64,000 bases of DNA, taken from positions 1 through 64,000 of the forward strand of contig DTSE01000214.1 in the NCBI GenBank assembly GCA_012965515.1, read 5' to 3'. The notes under the pieces were generated by a model that saw only the letters and a list, made by a program, of their open reading frames with translations, made no database searches and was not told the DNA's origin. Source of the stretch: Candidatus Melainabacteria bacterium. GTDB taxonomy: Bacteria > Cyanobacteriota > Vampirovibrionia > Obscuribacterales > Obscuribacteraceae. Made by a program: the position numbers and the translations under genes. Within the stretch, counting starts at the first letter, position 1. Every line of letters starts with the position of its first letter. This document shows, piece by piece, positions 16,636 to 24,645 of the stretch.

Positions 16636-18000
16636 CTAAACCCTTCGATGCACCCAGCCGCCAGTCTGGAATCGCACCGACATTGCAATAGCCGAAATCG
16701 TCGCGGATGCAGCCATCGATATCCAGGCACCGCTCGCACCCATGCCCAAACTCACAACCAAAAACCAAGCCAATGGCAAACGGATTATCCAATAGCACAC
16801 AATCGAAATCCACATAGTGATTTTGGTGTCTCCGGCTCCTTGTAGTGCACCGCTGATCACAGCATTTATCCCTTGAAAAACAGCGCCAATTGCGTTTATC
16901 TGCAGAAAACTCGTCGTGGCCTCAACGGTGGCAAGGTCATCTGCGCACATCATCTCCGCTAACTGGCGTGCAAAGATAAATTCACCAACGCATACTGTTC
17001 CCATCATCAAAACGGCTATGCCGCACACTGTCCATCCAGCACGAAAAGCTCTGTCAACTTTCCCCGCACCGAGGTTTTGGCCGACAATCGAACTCACGGC
17101 TATGCTCAACGCGAGTTCTGGCATGAACAGCAGCGCTTCGACACGCATACCGATTGTCCAAGCCGCTAATGCGGCAGTGGGATTCGCAACTTTTGAAAGT
17201 ATGAAAAACAAACCAAAGACGCTAAAAGCCCAGCTCAAACGCTGTAACGCGGCCGGCACTCCAATGTTGATCATGCGCTTGATAAACGAAGCGGATAGTG
17301 GCAATAGTTGACTCATACTGCCTTTCAGTTGCGACCGACGCACAAAAATAATGGCAGCAATAGCAGCAACTAAAGCACCGGTGACCGCGGACGCAGCGAT
17401 GCCTCGCACTCCTAAACCCGGGACCGGCCAATTATAGACGACGGTCAAATAGTCACCCGCGATATTGATTGCCACTTCTATGCAAATGATTATCAGAGGA
17501 ATGCGCGCATTACCTATCGCCCTAAATGCCGCATTGGCAATACACACCAAACTGAATGGCACCAAATACAGTGCATACACTGTCAGGTAGAGACTGCTCT
17601 GAACATTCACATCAGTAGCATCGCTTAACAACGGAATTATCCAGCGCGCAGTCAGAATCGCTGTAACCGACAAAGCAACTCCGATGAGGATCGAGAGCGA
17701 AAGAGATTGCGCCGTTGCGAAATCGGCCTCCGCAACATCCTTCGCACCGTAAGCTCGGGAAACGATTGCAGTAGTCCCGACTCCTACGGACATCAAAAAC
17801 ACCTGGAACATGAATATGATCTGCTCCGCGACACCGACAGCAGCCTGCGATGCCGCACCCAGCAGCCCCGCCACTTGCACATTCACTAGCGCGACTATCG
17901 AGGTGGCAACGGTCGCTACCAATAACGGCCAAGACATAACCCAGATAGACTTCCACAAGCTGCCGGAGACGAGCGGCGCGTCTTTTTCAGCTTCGAGCAT
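16636..18000 (-). CDS. MATE-family efflux transporter
   Basis: A 454-residue polytopic protein with about twelve membrane segments. It has the two-fold repeated layout of MATE (NorM/DinF-like) exporters, which expel drugs or metabolites in exchange for Na+ or H+. The N-terminal half contains SWPLLVATVATSIVALVNV and VGVGTTAIVSRAYGAKD, and the second half repeats with SIAVSSIVGQNLGAGK, both typical MATE signatures. Length is normal for the family. The substrate cannot be predicted. Confidence 0.9.
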   Translation of the reverse strand: MLEAEKDAPLVSGSLWKSIWVMSWPLLVATVATSIVALVNVQVAGLLGAASQAAVGVAEQIIFMFQVFLMSVGVGTTAIVSRAYGAKDVAEADFATAQSLSLSILIGVALSVTAILTARWIIPLLSDATDVNVQSSLYLTVYALYLVPFSLVCIANAAFRAIGNARIPLIIICIEVAINIAGDYLTVVYNWPVPGLGVRGIAASAVTGALVAAIAAIIFVRRSQLKGSMSQLLPLSASFIKRMINIGVPAALQRLSWAFSVFGLFFILSKVANPTAALAAWTIGMRVEALLFMPELALSIAVSSIVGQNLGAGKVDRAFRAGWTVCGIAVLMMGTVCVGEFIFARQLAEMMCADDLATVEATTSFLQINAIGAVFQGINAVISGALQGAGDTKITMWISIVCYWIIRLPLAWFLVVSLGMGASGAWISMAASATISAIAMSVRFQTGGWVHRRV

Positions 18001-18182
18001 AAATAGGTTTAGACTCCCATAATTTCAATTAGAACCTATATTCCCTCGCTAATCTCTGAAGTCCTGCAGTGAACAACCCAGGAGACAATTTTGAGCTGCA
18101 GTAATTAGTACGTGCCTAATTTTCAGAAATAGAAGGTTTTCCCCGAAATTGTTGCCATGCGTTCGCTAATGGTACTTCAGGC

Positions 18183-18317
18183 GATTGGAAACTGTTTGAC
18201 GAAAGCGCTCAAATATATGTGGTTAACATCGAAGGCGAAGAGAGGCTCTCACTCAAATATGCGCCAGGACGCAGTTTGGTTGACAACGACATCGTCGTCT
18301 ACCAACTGTTGAAATAG
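18183..18317 (+). pseudogene. Orphan 3' end of a plus-strand gene
   Basis: A plus-strand frame ends at TAG 18315-18317 and has a clear protein-like character: WKLFDESAQIYVVN, then ERLSLKYAPG, then DIVVYQLLK. No start codon or plausible upstream domain is present; a stop lies at about 18118. It looks like the C-terminal strands of a beta-propeller protein. It overlaps the end of the convergent minus-strand gene by 65 bases, suggesting a deletion joined two unrelated 3' ends. Confidence 0.5.
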
Positions 18318-19674
18318 ATCTCGAGCCGCTAGTAGATTCAAAACTCATCCCTTTTCCGTCTGACTTACTGAGAGAATAAGTGTCCGCGCAATCGACGGAC
18401 AGTTTGAATTCTTTGGTATTTTGCTTATTCGCATTAAGCGCCGCAGAAATACATTGATTGTAGAGTTTTTGTGCTTCCTTCTTTTCTCCAGCGTCACACA
18501 TTATTCTCAACCAACAAGAAAGATACCAGCTAGGCTGAGAATAGCACCTAGGAACCATTCCGCAGCCGATTTGCTGCAACTCATTTGGGCGAGGAGGAGG
18601 TGGAGGCGCAGGTTCTTCGAAATCCATACTAGAAAAAATCAATGGACAGACGTCGATTGCAGCAGTGTAAGCGCCGGCTCTGAGAACATCCTGTAAAAGC
18701 GTCGCGCATCGAAATTCTTCGCCGCTCTTCGCAAGGAAAGTAGAGTATTTTTTGAAGGCCGGGCATAGCGCCGAATATTGCTGCTCGCTTATATATAGCT
18801 CCATAAGCATGCGCAATACGGTTCCTGGTCGGTAGTCGCCCCGAACACCTTCCAAATTCAACTGCAACACTTTTAGATATTCGCCACTCTCATTGCCCTT
18901 TTGATTTTCGGCACCAAAAACTCGGGCAAGTTGTTCATGAGCAATCACCGCCAGTTTAGACTTAGGATCTAGCTTTTCGAATAATTCTACTGACTTTTTG
19001 GTGACATCTAAAACGCATTTATTGCGACGCGAGTCCGAAATTACCTGCCCCCAACTGCCACAAAAATTTCTTTCGATGCAACGTAATCTATTTGCAAGGT
19101 CCTTATCTACTTCAATCCCAGGCTTGTCACATAATCCCAGAACAGTGTAAACAAGCGGAATCGCATTGAGTTCTCTATCCGTATGCAGCATCACGGACGG
19201 ATACGTAGCCAGGAGTGTAAGAACTTTATTTTGCTCTTCAATCGAAAACCTCTGCACTCGACTGTTCACATCTGAGAGAACTGCTCCGAAATTTGTAGCT
19301 TGCCCACGATCTAACTGATCCGCATATCGAAGGAGCCACCAAATGACGACAGCAGAATTCGGCCCTTCAATATTACTGTGTTTGTAAGCACCGTAAATGT
19401 ACATCCGATTATCGAAGTATGTTGTTTCGTAAGCTTTTGCGTTTTCGAAACCGGGATAAATCTTGGAGCTTAAATCAAGCTTTGAACGTCTCTTCTCTTT
19501 CCGAAAATTTTCCCAAGTACATTCCCTGGATTCATCGCCCATATGATAGTCTTCCCAAATGACCTTCGCATTTGAAATTTGAGCGTCGCAATGTACCGTG
19601 GCGCAGAAAAATAGACACAAACAAACTGCACATGTCCAAAACAATTGATGGACAAATCTCTGCATCTTCAGCAC
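18253..19674 (-). CDS. Secreted helical-repeat protein with probably altered C-terminus
   Basis: The signal peptide is at residues 1-31 (FWTCAVCLCLFFCATVHC, cleavage after CDA). The mature part is helical, rich in cysteine, and TPR-like in places (EYLKVLQLNLEGVRG; KKEAQKLYNQCISAALNA). A polyproline run lies near residue 365. The last 19 or so residues, arginine- and cysteine-rich (GRRRCRCQP), are the antisense of the orphan plus-strand coding tail at 18183-18317. They are therefore probably not native, and the original stop seems lost. No family is recognised. Confidence 0.6.
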   Translation of the reverse strand: MLKMQRFVHQLFWTCAVCLCLFFCATVHCDAQISNAKVIWEDYHMGDESRECTWENFRKEKRRSKLDLSSKIYPGFENAKAYETTYFDNRMYIYGAYKHSNIEGPNSAVVIWWLLRYADQLDRGQATNFGAVLSDVNSRVQRFSIEEQNKVLTLLATYPSVMLHTDRELNAIPLVYTVLGLCDKPGIEVDKDLANRLRCIERNFCGSWGQVISDSRRNKCVLDVTKKSVELFEKLDPKSKLAVIAHEQLARVFGAENQKGNESGEYLKVLQLNLEGVRGDYRPGTVLRMLMELYISEQQYSALCPAFKKYSTFLAKSGEEFRCATLLQDVLRAGAYTAAIDVCPLIFSSMDFEEPAPPPPPRPNELQQIGCGMVPRCYSQPSWYLSCWLRIMCDAGEKKEAQKLYNQCISAALNANKQNTKEFKLSVDCADTYSLSKSDGKGMSFESTSGSRSISTVGRRRCRCQPNCVLAHI

Positions 19675-19939
19675 CGAGGCTTTTTATCGCCACTCTTGGC
19701 TCGAAAGAGGAACGTTATGAAAGGCAAACCATAAGCTTTAGCCTTTTTGGATTTACACAATGCCGTCTTTGCGATCGCTTTCTTGTTCATAGTGAAATAG
19801 TATCGGGCTCAAACTTCAATCGTACCAACCGACATATATCCTGTCCATGTTTCAACAAACATTCCATGCGCCGAACAGGCTAAAAGCAGGTCAGATAAAC
19901 AATTGAACTAATACGGCATTACACTTCTTGACTCTTCCC
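19675..19939. other. Intergenic, with possible Cys-rich fragment on plus strand
   Basis: A plus-strand frame ending at TAA 19881-19883 contains FTQCRLCDRFLVHSE and ISCPCF, a zinc-knuckle-like spacing, but its only start lies within the antisense of the secreted protein's signal peptide. It may be a relic. One HIP1-like octamer GCGATCGC occurs near 19769. Nothing else is evident. Confidence 0.25.
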
Positions 19940-19968
19940 TTGACCAAACTAGCCGACCGGTCTAATAT
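19940..19968 (+). promoter_or_regulatory. Sigma70-type promoter with palindromic operator
   Basis: TTGACC (19940-19945) and TAATAT (19963-19968) are separated by exactly 17 bp, a near-consensus housekeeping promoter for the SDR gene. The spacer holds TAGCCGACCGGTCTA (19950-19964) with a perfect GACCGGTC core at 19955-19962, touching the -10 box. A palindrome in this place fits a repressor operator, and TAGACC-type half-sites are known for TetR-family regulators such as NemR. Confidence 0.65.
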
Positions 19969-20008
19969 ATTCCGAACAAACTAGTGGAATGCGGAGAGTA
20001 ATCAACTA

Positions 20009-20740
20009 ATGGGAAAACTAGCAGGCAAAGTTGCGGTCATCACGGGCGCAACGTCAGGCATGGCACTCGCGACAGCAAAACTTTTTGTAGAAGAAGGTGC
20101 TTACGTCTACATCACCGGTCGCAGGCAAGGACATCTGGACGAAGCTGTCAAAGCAATTGGCAAGAACGTAAAAGGTATTCAGGGCGACGCTGCAAATCTC
20201 GCAGACCAGGAGAAGCTATTCGAGACGGTCAAAGCAGAAAAAGGAAACATCGATATCCTTTTCGCGAGTGCTGGATACGGTGAATTTCAAGCATTGGGAA
20301 GCATCACGGAAGAGCACTACCACAAAATATTCGATCTCAACGTGAAGGGCACGCTCTTCACTGTTCAGAAGGCGCTTCCACTTTTGAAAGATGGTTCGTC
20401 CATCATCATCAACGGTTCTGTCGCAAACCTCAAAGGAATTCCGAATTTCAGCGTATACAACGCAAGCAAAGCAGCGTTGCGCTCATTTGTCCGCACCTGG
20501 ACTAATGATTTGAAGGAACGAAAAATACGCGTCAACCTCCTCAGCCCAGGACCAATCGATACTGCAGCATTGGATGGTATCAGTGACGAAATGCGTCAAT
20601 CGTTTATCGATCAAGTGCCGCTCGGTCGCATCGGTAAATCAGAAGAAATTGCTACTGCAGTTCTCTTCCTCGCATCGAACGATTCGAGCTACGTGACCGG
20701 AATTGATCTCTGTGTCGACGGCGGATTCGCGCAGGTTTAG
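20009..20740 (+). CDS. SDR-family oxidoreductase
   Basis: A classical short-chain dehydrogenase/reductase of 243 residues. The Rossmann NAD(P)-binding motif is TGATSGMA (residues 13-20), FASAGYG corresponds to the NAG motif, the catalytic Ser is in NGSVA, and Tyr and Lys are in YNASK. The end CVDGGFAQV is typical. A GGAGAG ribosome-binding site precedes the ATG. The gene is monocistronic: its own promoter with a TetR-type operator lies upstream and a strong terminator downstream. This arrangement is common for SDRs induced by reactive electrophiles or quinones. The substrate is unknown. Confidence 0.92.
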   Translation: MGKLAGKVAVITGATSGMALATAKLFVEEGAYVYITGRRQGHLDEAVKAIGKNVKGIQGDAANLADQEKLFETVKAEKGNIDILFASAGYGEFQALGSITEEHYHKIFDLNVKGTLFTVQKALPLLKDGSSIIINGSVANLKGIPNFSVYNASKAALRSFVRTWTNDLKERKIRVNLLSPGPIDTAALDGISDEMRQSFIDQVPLGRIGKSEEIATAVLFLASNDSSYVTGIDLCVDGGFAQV

Positions 20741-20760
20741 GGTCAATCGCCGATAAACTA

Positions 20761-20792
20761 GAACGACCGCTTCTGAACAGGCGGTCGTTTTT
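20761..20792 (+). terminator. Rho-independent terminator of the SDR gene
   Basis: AACGACCGC (20762-20770) pairs with GCGGTCGTT (20781-20789) around a ten-base loop, followed by a run of T. It lies 22 bp after the SDR stop codon. Confidence 0.85.
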
Positions 20793-20992
20793 GCATTGCA
20801 AGGCATTCCGCCGCGTGACAATTTCCAAGAACAGATTACAGTTTTCGTCTTCCAAGTCAGAATTCAAATCGAGCTGGATAATTAACTCATGCAACCGCGG
20901 AACTTGCATAACGGAATCTTTCTCATCGCCTCTGATGATTGAGCCAAGGAGATTTTTAGCTCGAGTAATTCGTTAATATCGGTCATAAGTGT

Positions 20993-22012
20993 TTAACCAA
21001 GTGCGGCATCTACAGATGTAAATCGCCACCTTCCATAAGGGTTGTAGAAAAGGTCATCCTGATCGTAGCCGGTGCATTCTTCCCAAACAACTCGAAAGCT
21101 TGGCCATTCCAAATCTGGCTGAAAGGTGTAACCAGACGCGAACGTTCCATCTTCGCATTCAGCGAGGAGGTAAAGGCAAAACACCTCAAATAAATAAACG
21201 ATAGAATCGGTTGCTGACTCCGTCTTCCTTGTCTGTTGCATTAACTCGCGTGACACAATCACGTCTGGCTTTCCAAGCAAGTGCATCCCGCAGCTATAAA
21301 AATCATCTTCTAAAACTATAGGAAACTGCACGAACGCATCGAACAAGGCAGACCAGAATAAAATCCACTCGCCATCGGCTCCGCGTTCTGCTTGCCCGGC
21401 AAGTTCCAGCCAACGCTGACGTGAGTGTGCAATACCTGAGCTTTCGCACTTCATAGCGATTGCACCAGCTTCTAGCAAACGACTGCCCACACGCAAAAAA
21501 TGATAGGCTCTATTAACCGCAAATCGAGCCGGAAAGTTATCACTCAAAATATAGACAATCGACGAGTGCTCAGCGATGCTTCCTAACTCTAGTTTTGTCA
21601 GAGATGGACCGCGACCCAAATCGGCTTTCTCAAAAGCATCAACCATCGCCGCATCGTAATCACTAATTTCAAAATCTGTTTCTTCCTCTGCAAGAATCCC
21701 CTGAAGGTTCGGTACGGAAGCCTGCGTTGCGGGCAAACACATAACTATCTTGGGAAGATAACCCCTTCCGGTAAATTCGACTCGCAGTTGATTCCAATCG
21801 GCCCAACAATTTTCTGGATTTACGTCTCGGAAACCACGCTTCTCTTCTAATTCTTTAGCAACCTCACTCGGCACCATTATGCACGGTGCTTTATCGCGAA
21901 TGGCAATCACCTCTCTTTCTGTGAGGTGACTACCTTTCTGTTCTTCCCCTAATGCCAACATCTGGCCGAGCAGTGGAACAAAGTTGGCAATGAGTTGTTC
22001 GTCTTCAGTCAT
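20993..22012 (-). CDS. DUF4261-like protein
   Basis: A soluble 339-residue protein. The central and C-terminal regions have the DUF4261 pattern: HSRQRWLEL, then LFDAFVQFPIV, then YSCGMHLLGKPDV, then FEVFCLYLLAECEDG. Such proteins occur widely without assigned function, often beside SMI1/immunity-like genes. No signal peptide or membrane segment. It is transcribed away from the following plus-strand gene. Confidence 0.55.
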   Translation of the reverse strand: MTEDEQLIANFVPLLGQMLALGEEQKGSHLTEREVIAIRDKAPCIMVPSEVAKELEEKRGFRDVNPENCWADWNQLRVEFTGRGYLPKIVMCLPATQASVPNLQGILAEEETDFEISDYDAAMVDAFEKADLGRGPSLTKLELGSIAEHSSIVYILSDNFPARFAVNRAYHFLRVGSRLLEAGAIAMKCESSGIAHSRQRWLELAGQAERGADGEWILFWSALFDAFVQFPIVLEDDFYSCGMHLLGKPDVIVSRELMQQTRKTESATDSIVYLFEVFCLYLLAECEDGTFASGYTFQPDLEWPSFRVVWEECTGYDQDDLFYNPYGRWRFTSVDAALG

Positions 22013-22136
22013 TTTTCGTAGTCAATTGATTTCGCTTCGGTTTACTCCCCTAGCGTAACAGGAGAGTTGCAAAAAACAACCAAGGAGATAATCTATAATC
22101 GAGACCAATTCAGAAAAGTAACCATTGGGTGCCCAT

Positions 22137-23189
22137 ATGAACGCTTCGTTTATGTATTGGACTGTTAGTGGTGGCGGTGGACATGATTTGCTGTCACTCA
22201 TTCCCTACCTGCTACGTTTGCACGAAATACCAGGTTCGCATGATGTCCTGGAAATAGATGTAACTGTGAGATTTCGAGCTACTGAAGTGCCTGATATCCC
22301 TGGATTTCAACCATCATTTCTGGACGACTATAACAACACGCTACCGAACAAGCCTAAGTGTTCGTTCTACAAAACGACTAAAAAACTAAAGATAGAGTAT
22401 GTCAGTAAATTTCTCCCATTCAGCACTCCAAAACAGTTTGTCAGCAACATCAAATTAGTTCCGCGGGAAAACAAAGGTTGTCAAAAGCTGGAGCAATTTG
22501 TGCGCGAATTTCGGGACGCTCTTTCTTCGTTGACGACTGAGATCGAGAAAAAAACTGACTTTAAGCCAAATTCAATTCTTGTTTCAATCGACGAATTGCT
22601 TTCAAATTTCCCAACGACAGATGAACAGCTAATTAAGGCACAGGAAGAACAGCGCGAATTACCTTACGAAGACAATGAGGAATCATTTGAGCCCTATGTG
22701 TCTAAAACTCTGCCTAAGGTAATCCCAGTTAATCACTATCCTAATTACGGTTACTCAAAGTACATTGGAAAATACGGCAAGGCTACTTTTCTATTCGGTA
22801 AACGCAATCAGTTTTGGGCCCGCGTCGCAGCTGTGTTCAGCAAGGGAAATGCAGAGCAAGCATGGGAAGAGCGAAAGATTTGGTATGCAATTTTGCATAC
22901 TTTTGATTCGGAAGGTAATCACATCGAGACGAAAACAGAAAAGATCGGTGCTACTGCAGATGGTGAAGCTGGAGTTTTAGACAGAGCCGAAAAGGTAATG
23001 ATGTCGTACATCGAGAGCCTTGACTCAGTCAACTATGGAAACATCGCGATTAAGCTATTCGATGTCATCGTCGATGGACACAAATTTGGCATGCTAGACA
23101 GTTCATCAGAGGAGTATGGAGATCAAACCTCAATGGAGCCGGGAGATTTGGTCTTCTACCCTCCATGGACCGGCGATTATGACACCTAA
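22137..23189 (+). CDS. Hypothetical soluble protein
   Basis: I do not recognise a family. The product is about 350 residues, hydrophilic, with many Tyr, Phe and Lys, no signal peptide and no membrane segment. ATG 22137 is preferred, and TTG 22125 lies four codons upstream in the same frame. A perfect TATAAT (22094-22099) lies upstream, but its best -35 match (TTGCAA, 22067-22072) is 21 bp away, longer than usual. A terminator follows the gene, so it is probably monocistronic. Confidence 0.55.
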   Translation: MNASFMYWTVSGGGGHDLLSLIPYLLRLHEIPGSHDVLEIDVTVRFRATEVPDIPGFQPSFLDDYNNTLPNKPKCSFYKTTKKLKIEYVSKFLPFSTPKQFVSNIKLVPRENKGCQKLEQFVREFRDALSSLTTEIEKKTDFKPNSILVSIDELLSNFPTTDEQLIKAQEEQRELPYEDNEESFEPYVSKTLPKVIPVNHYPNYGYSKYIGKYGKATFLFGKRNQFWARVAAVFSKGNAEQAWEERKIWYAILHTFDSEGNHIETKTEKIGATADGEAGVLDRAEKVMMSYIESLDSVNYGNIAIKLFDVIVDGHKFGMLDSSSEEYGDQTSMEPGDLVFYPPWTGDYDT

Positions 23190-23208
23190 TTCGGAAATAC
23201 GTTAGCAA

Positions 23209-23246
23209 AAACGACCGCTACTTAAAATGAGAGTTAGCGGTCGTTT
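23209..23246 (+). terminator. Hairpin terminator with AACGACCGC stem
   Basis: AACGACCGCTA (about 23210-23220) pairs with TAGCGGTCGTT (23235-23245) around a 14-base loop, followed by short T runs. It serves the gene ending at 23189 and, in reverse, perhaps the patatin-like gene ending at 23265. The stem sequence repeats that of the terminator at 20761. Confidence 0.75.
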
Positions 23247-23264
23247 CTCAAAACATTGGCTCGA

Positions 23265-24311
23265 CTACTGCGGATTGCTTCCAGGCTTTAGAGCAATGCC
23301 CATTGTGGACAACTTCTTCTTCAATTCCGGCATCGCTGCACGCGCAGCAGCAATACCAGCATCTATGCCGGTCTGACCATCGGACTTTTTGAAAGATACA
23401 AGACTGATGCCGGTTGTATCAGGATGAATGTAGACGTCGGCAGTCTTTGAATTCAGGCTATCAAAAGTAGCCAACTGAATTTTCAGCGCTTGCCGCGCCA
23501 TCGAGCCTAAACCTCGAAACTTATCGAGCGGCATGTCCTTTAGCTTTTCATCTATATCAACGGCGATCACAAAATCAGCGCCCATCTCGCGTGCGTGATT
23601 TACCGGCACGTTGTTGATCAATCCGCCATCACAATACAGGCGTTGGCCAATCTGAACAGGTTTCTTCAACCCAGGCACAGCAGTACTTGCAGCCATTGCA
23701 ACTGCAATATCGCCAGACGTTAGCCTGCAACTTTCGCCAGTAACTACATCAGTGACAACAGCACCATAAGGCATCTTTAGCTGCTCGATGTTTTTATCGC
23801 TAAGGGTTTTTCTGACATAGCCTTTGAACTTCCAGCCACGATAAAGCCCGTCATAAGGCTTGTATCCAACGACTCGCAGCATGAGTTCGAGCGGTTCGGT
23901 TGCCACTCTGACATAAGGAAGCGGAGTGAATTCTTTGGTGAACCTATCATTTATGAATAGTTGTTCAATTTGATTGATGGGCGTTCCAGCGGCATAGTAT
24001 CCACCAACTACAGAGCCAATACTGGTGCCAACAACCAAATCAATCGGAATATTTTCTTCCTTCAATACTTTCAAAACACCAACGTGAGCAGCGCCGCGCG
24101 AACCACCACCGCCGAGAGCCAAACCAATGCGAGGTCTGCCCAGAGGCCTCGTCGCCGAGGACGTGTCGGTCTTGGTAGTGACAGTAACTGGCTCGGATGT
24201 AGTCGCTGCTTCAGATTCACGGTCAAGGTCAGCAGTTTGTCCAAATGCCGGTGGAACAGTGAAAACTCCCGCCAACAGGAAAGGTAGGATTATCGCCCAA
24301 CTTTTACTCAT
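23265..24311 (-). CDS. Exported patatin-like phospholipase
   Basis: ATG 24311 is chosen because it starts a signal peptide (KSWAIILPFLLAGVFTVPPAFG); a longer start at 24341 exists. The mature part begins with the oxyanion-hole motif GLALGGGGSRGAAHVG, followed by nucleophile GTSIG and the catalytic Asp in CDGGLINNVPV, so the Ser-Asp dyad is complete. These enzymes hydrolyse membrane phospholipids or acyl esters. The RssA-like core is about 270 residues long, and no C-terminal POTRA/beta-barrel follows, so it is the short soluble type. Confidence 0.85.
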   Translation of the reverse strand: MSKSWAIILPFLLAGVFTVPPAFGQTADLDRESEAATTSEPVTVTTKTDTSSATRPLGRPRIGLALGGGGSRGAAHVGVLKVLKEENIPIDLVVGTSIGSVVGGYYAAGTPINQIEQLFINDRFTKEFTPLPYVRVATEPLELMLRVVGYKPYDGLYRGWKFKGYVRKTLSDKNIEQLKMPYGAVVTDVVTGESCRLTSGDIAVAMAASTAVPGLKKPVQIGQRLYCDGGLINNVPVNHAREMGADFVIAVDIDEKLKDMPLDKFRGLGSMARQALKIQLATFDSLNSKTADVYIHPDTTGISLVSFKKSDGQTGIDAGIAAARAAMPELKKKLSTMGIALKPGSNPQ

Positions 24312-24645
24312 GACAACCACTCGATAAGGTAAACGCTGCAATGCTAAAACGATTTGCCCGCTTCAACCAGTCCATTCCTATAACCTTTTGGATACACTCA
24401 AAGCAGGAAATTGCGGACAAGCTTGTACAATTTAGCGAAGAAAAGACATCTGAAGGACTAGTTCACTAATGTAGATGCCGCCACTCTTTGAGAAGAAGCG
24501 GCCGTTGTTCTCTGCAATCGTTGTGCCGTATCTGTAGAGCGAGTTCTTGCCCAGCCACCGGCTTGTGCACATCTCCCATCTTCCATGAAAGAACTACAAT
24601 CTTATAAAGGGAAACGCGATCTCAACAAAATAGTAGGACACGCAC
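24312..24645. other. Intergenic between divergent genes
   Basis: The region separates the patatin-like and transglutaminase-like genes and must hold both promoters. I see a weak GCCGC/GCGGC inverted pair near 24478-24512 and no coding frame of merit. Confidence 0.3.

Noticed and set aside
1124-19777. HIP1 octamer GCGATCGC as sign of a typical cyanobacterium
   Set aside because: I found only about two copies in 64 kb, near chance level.
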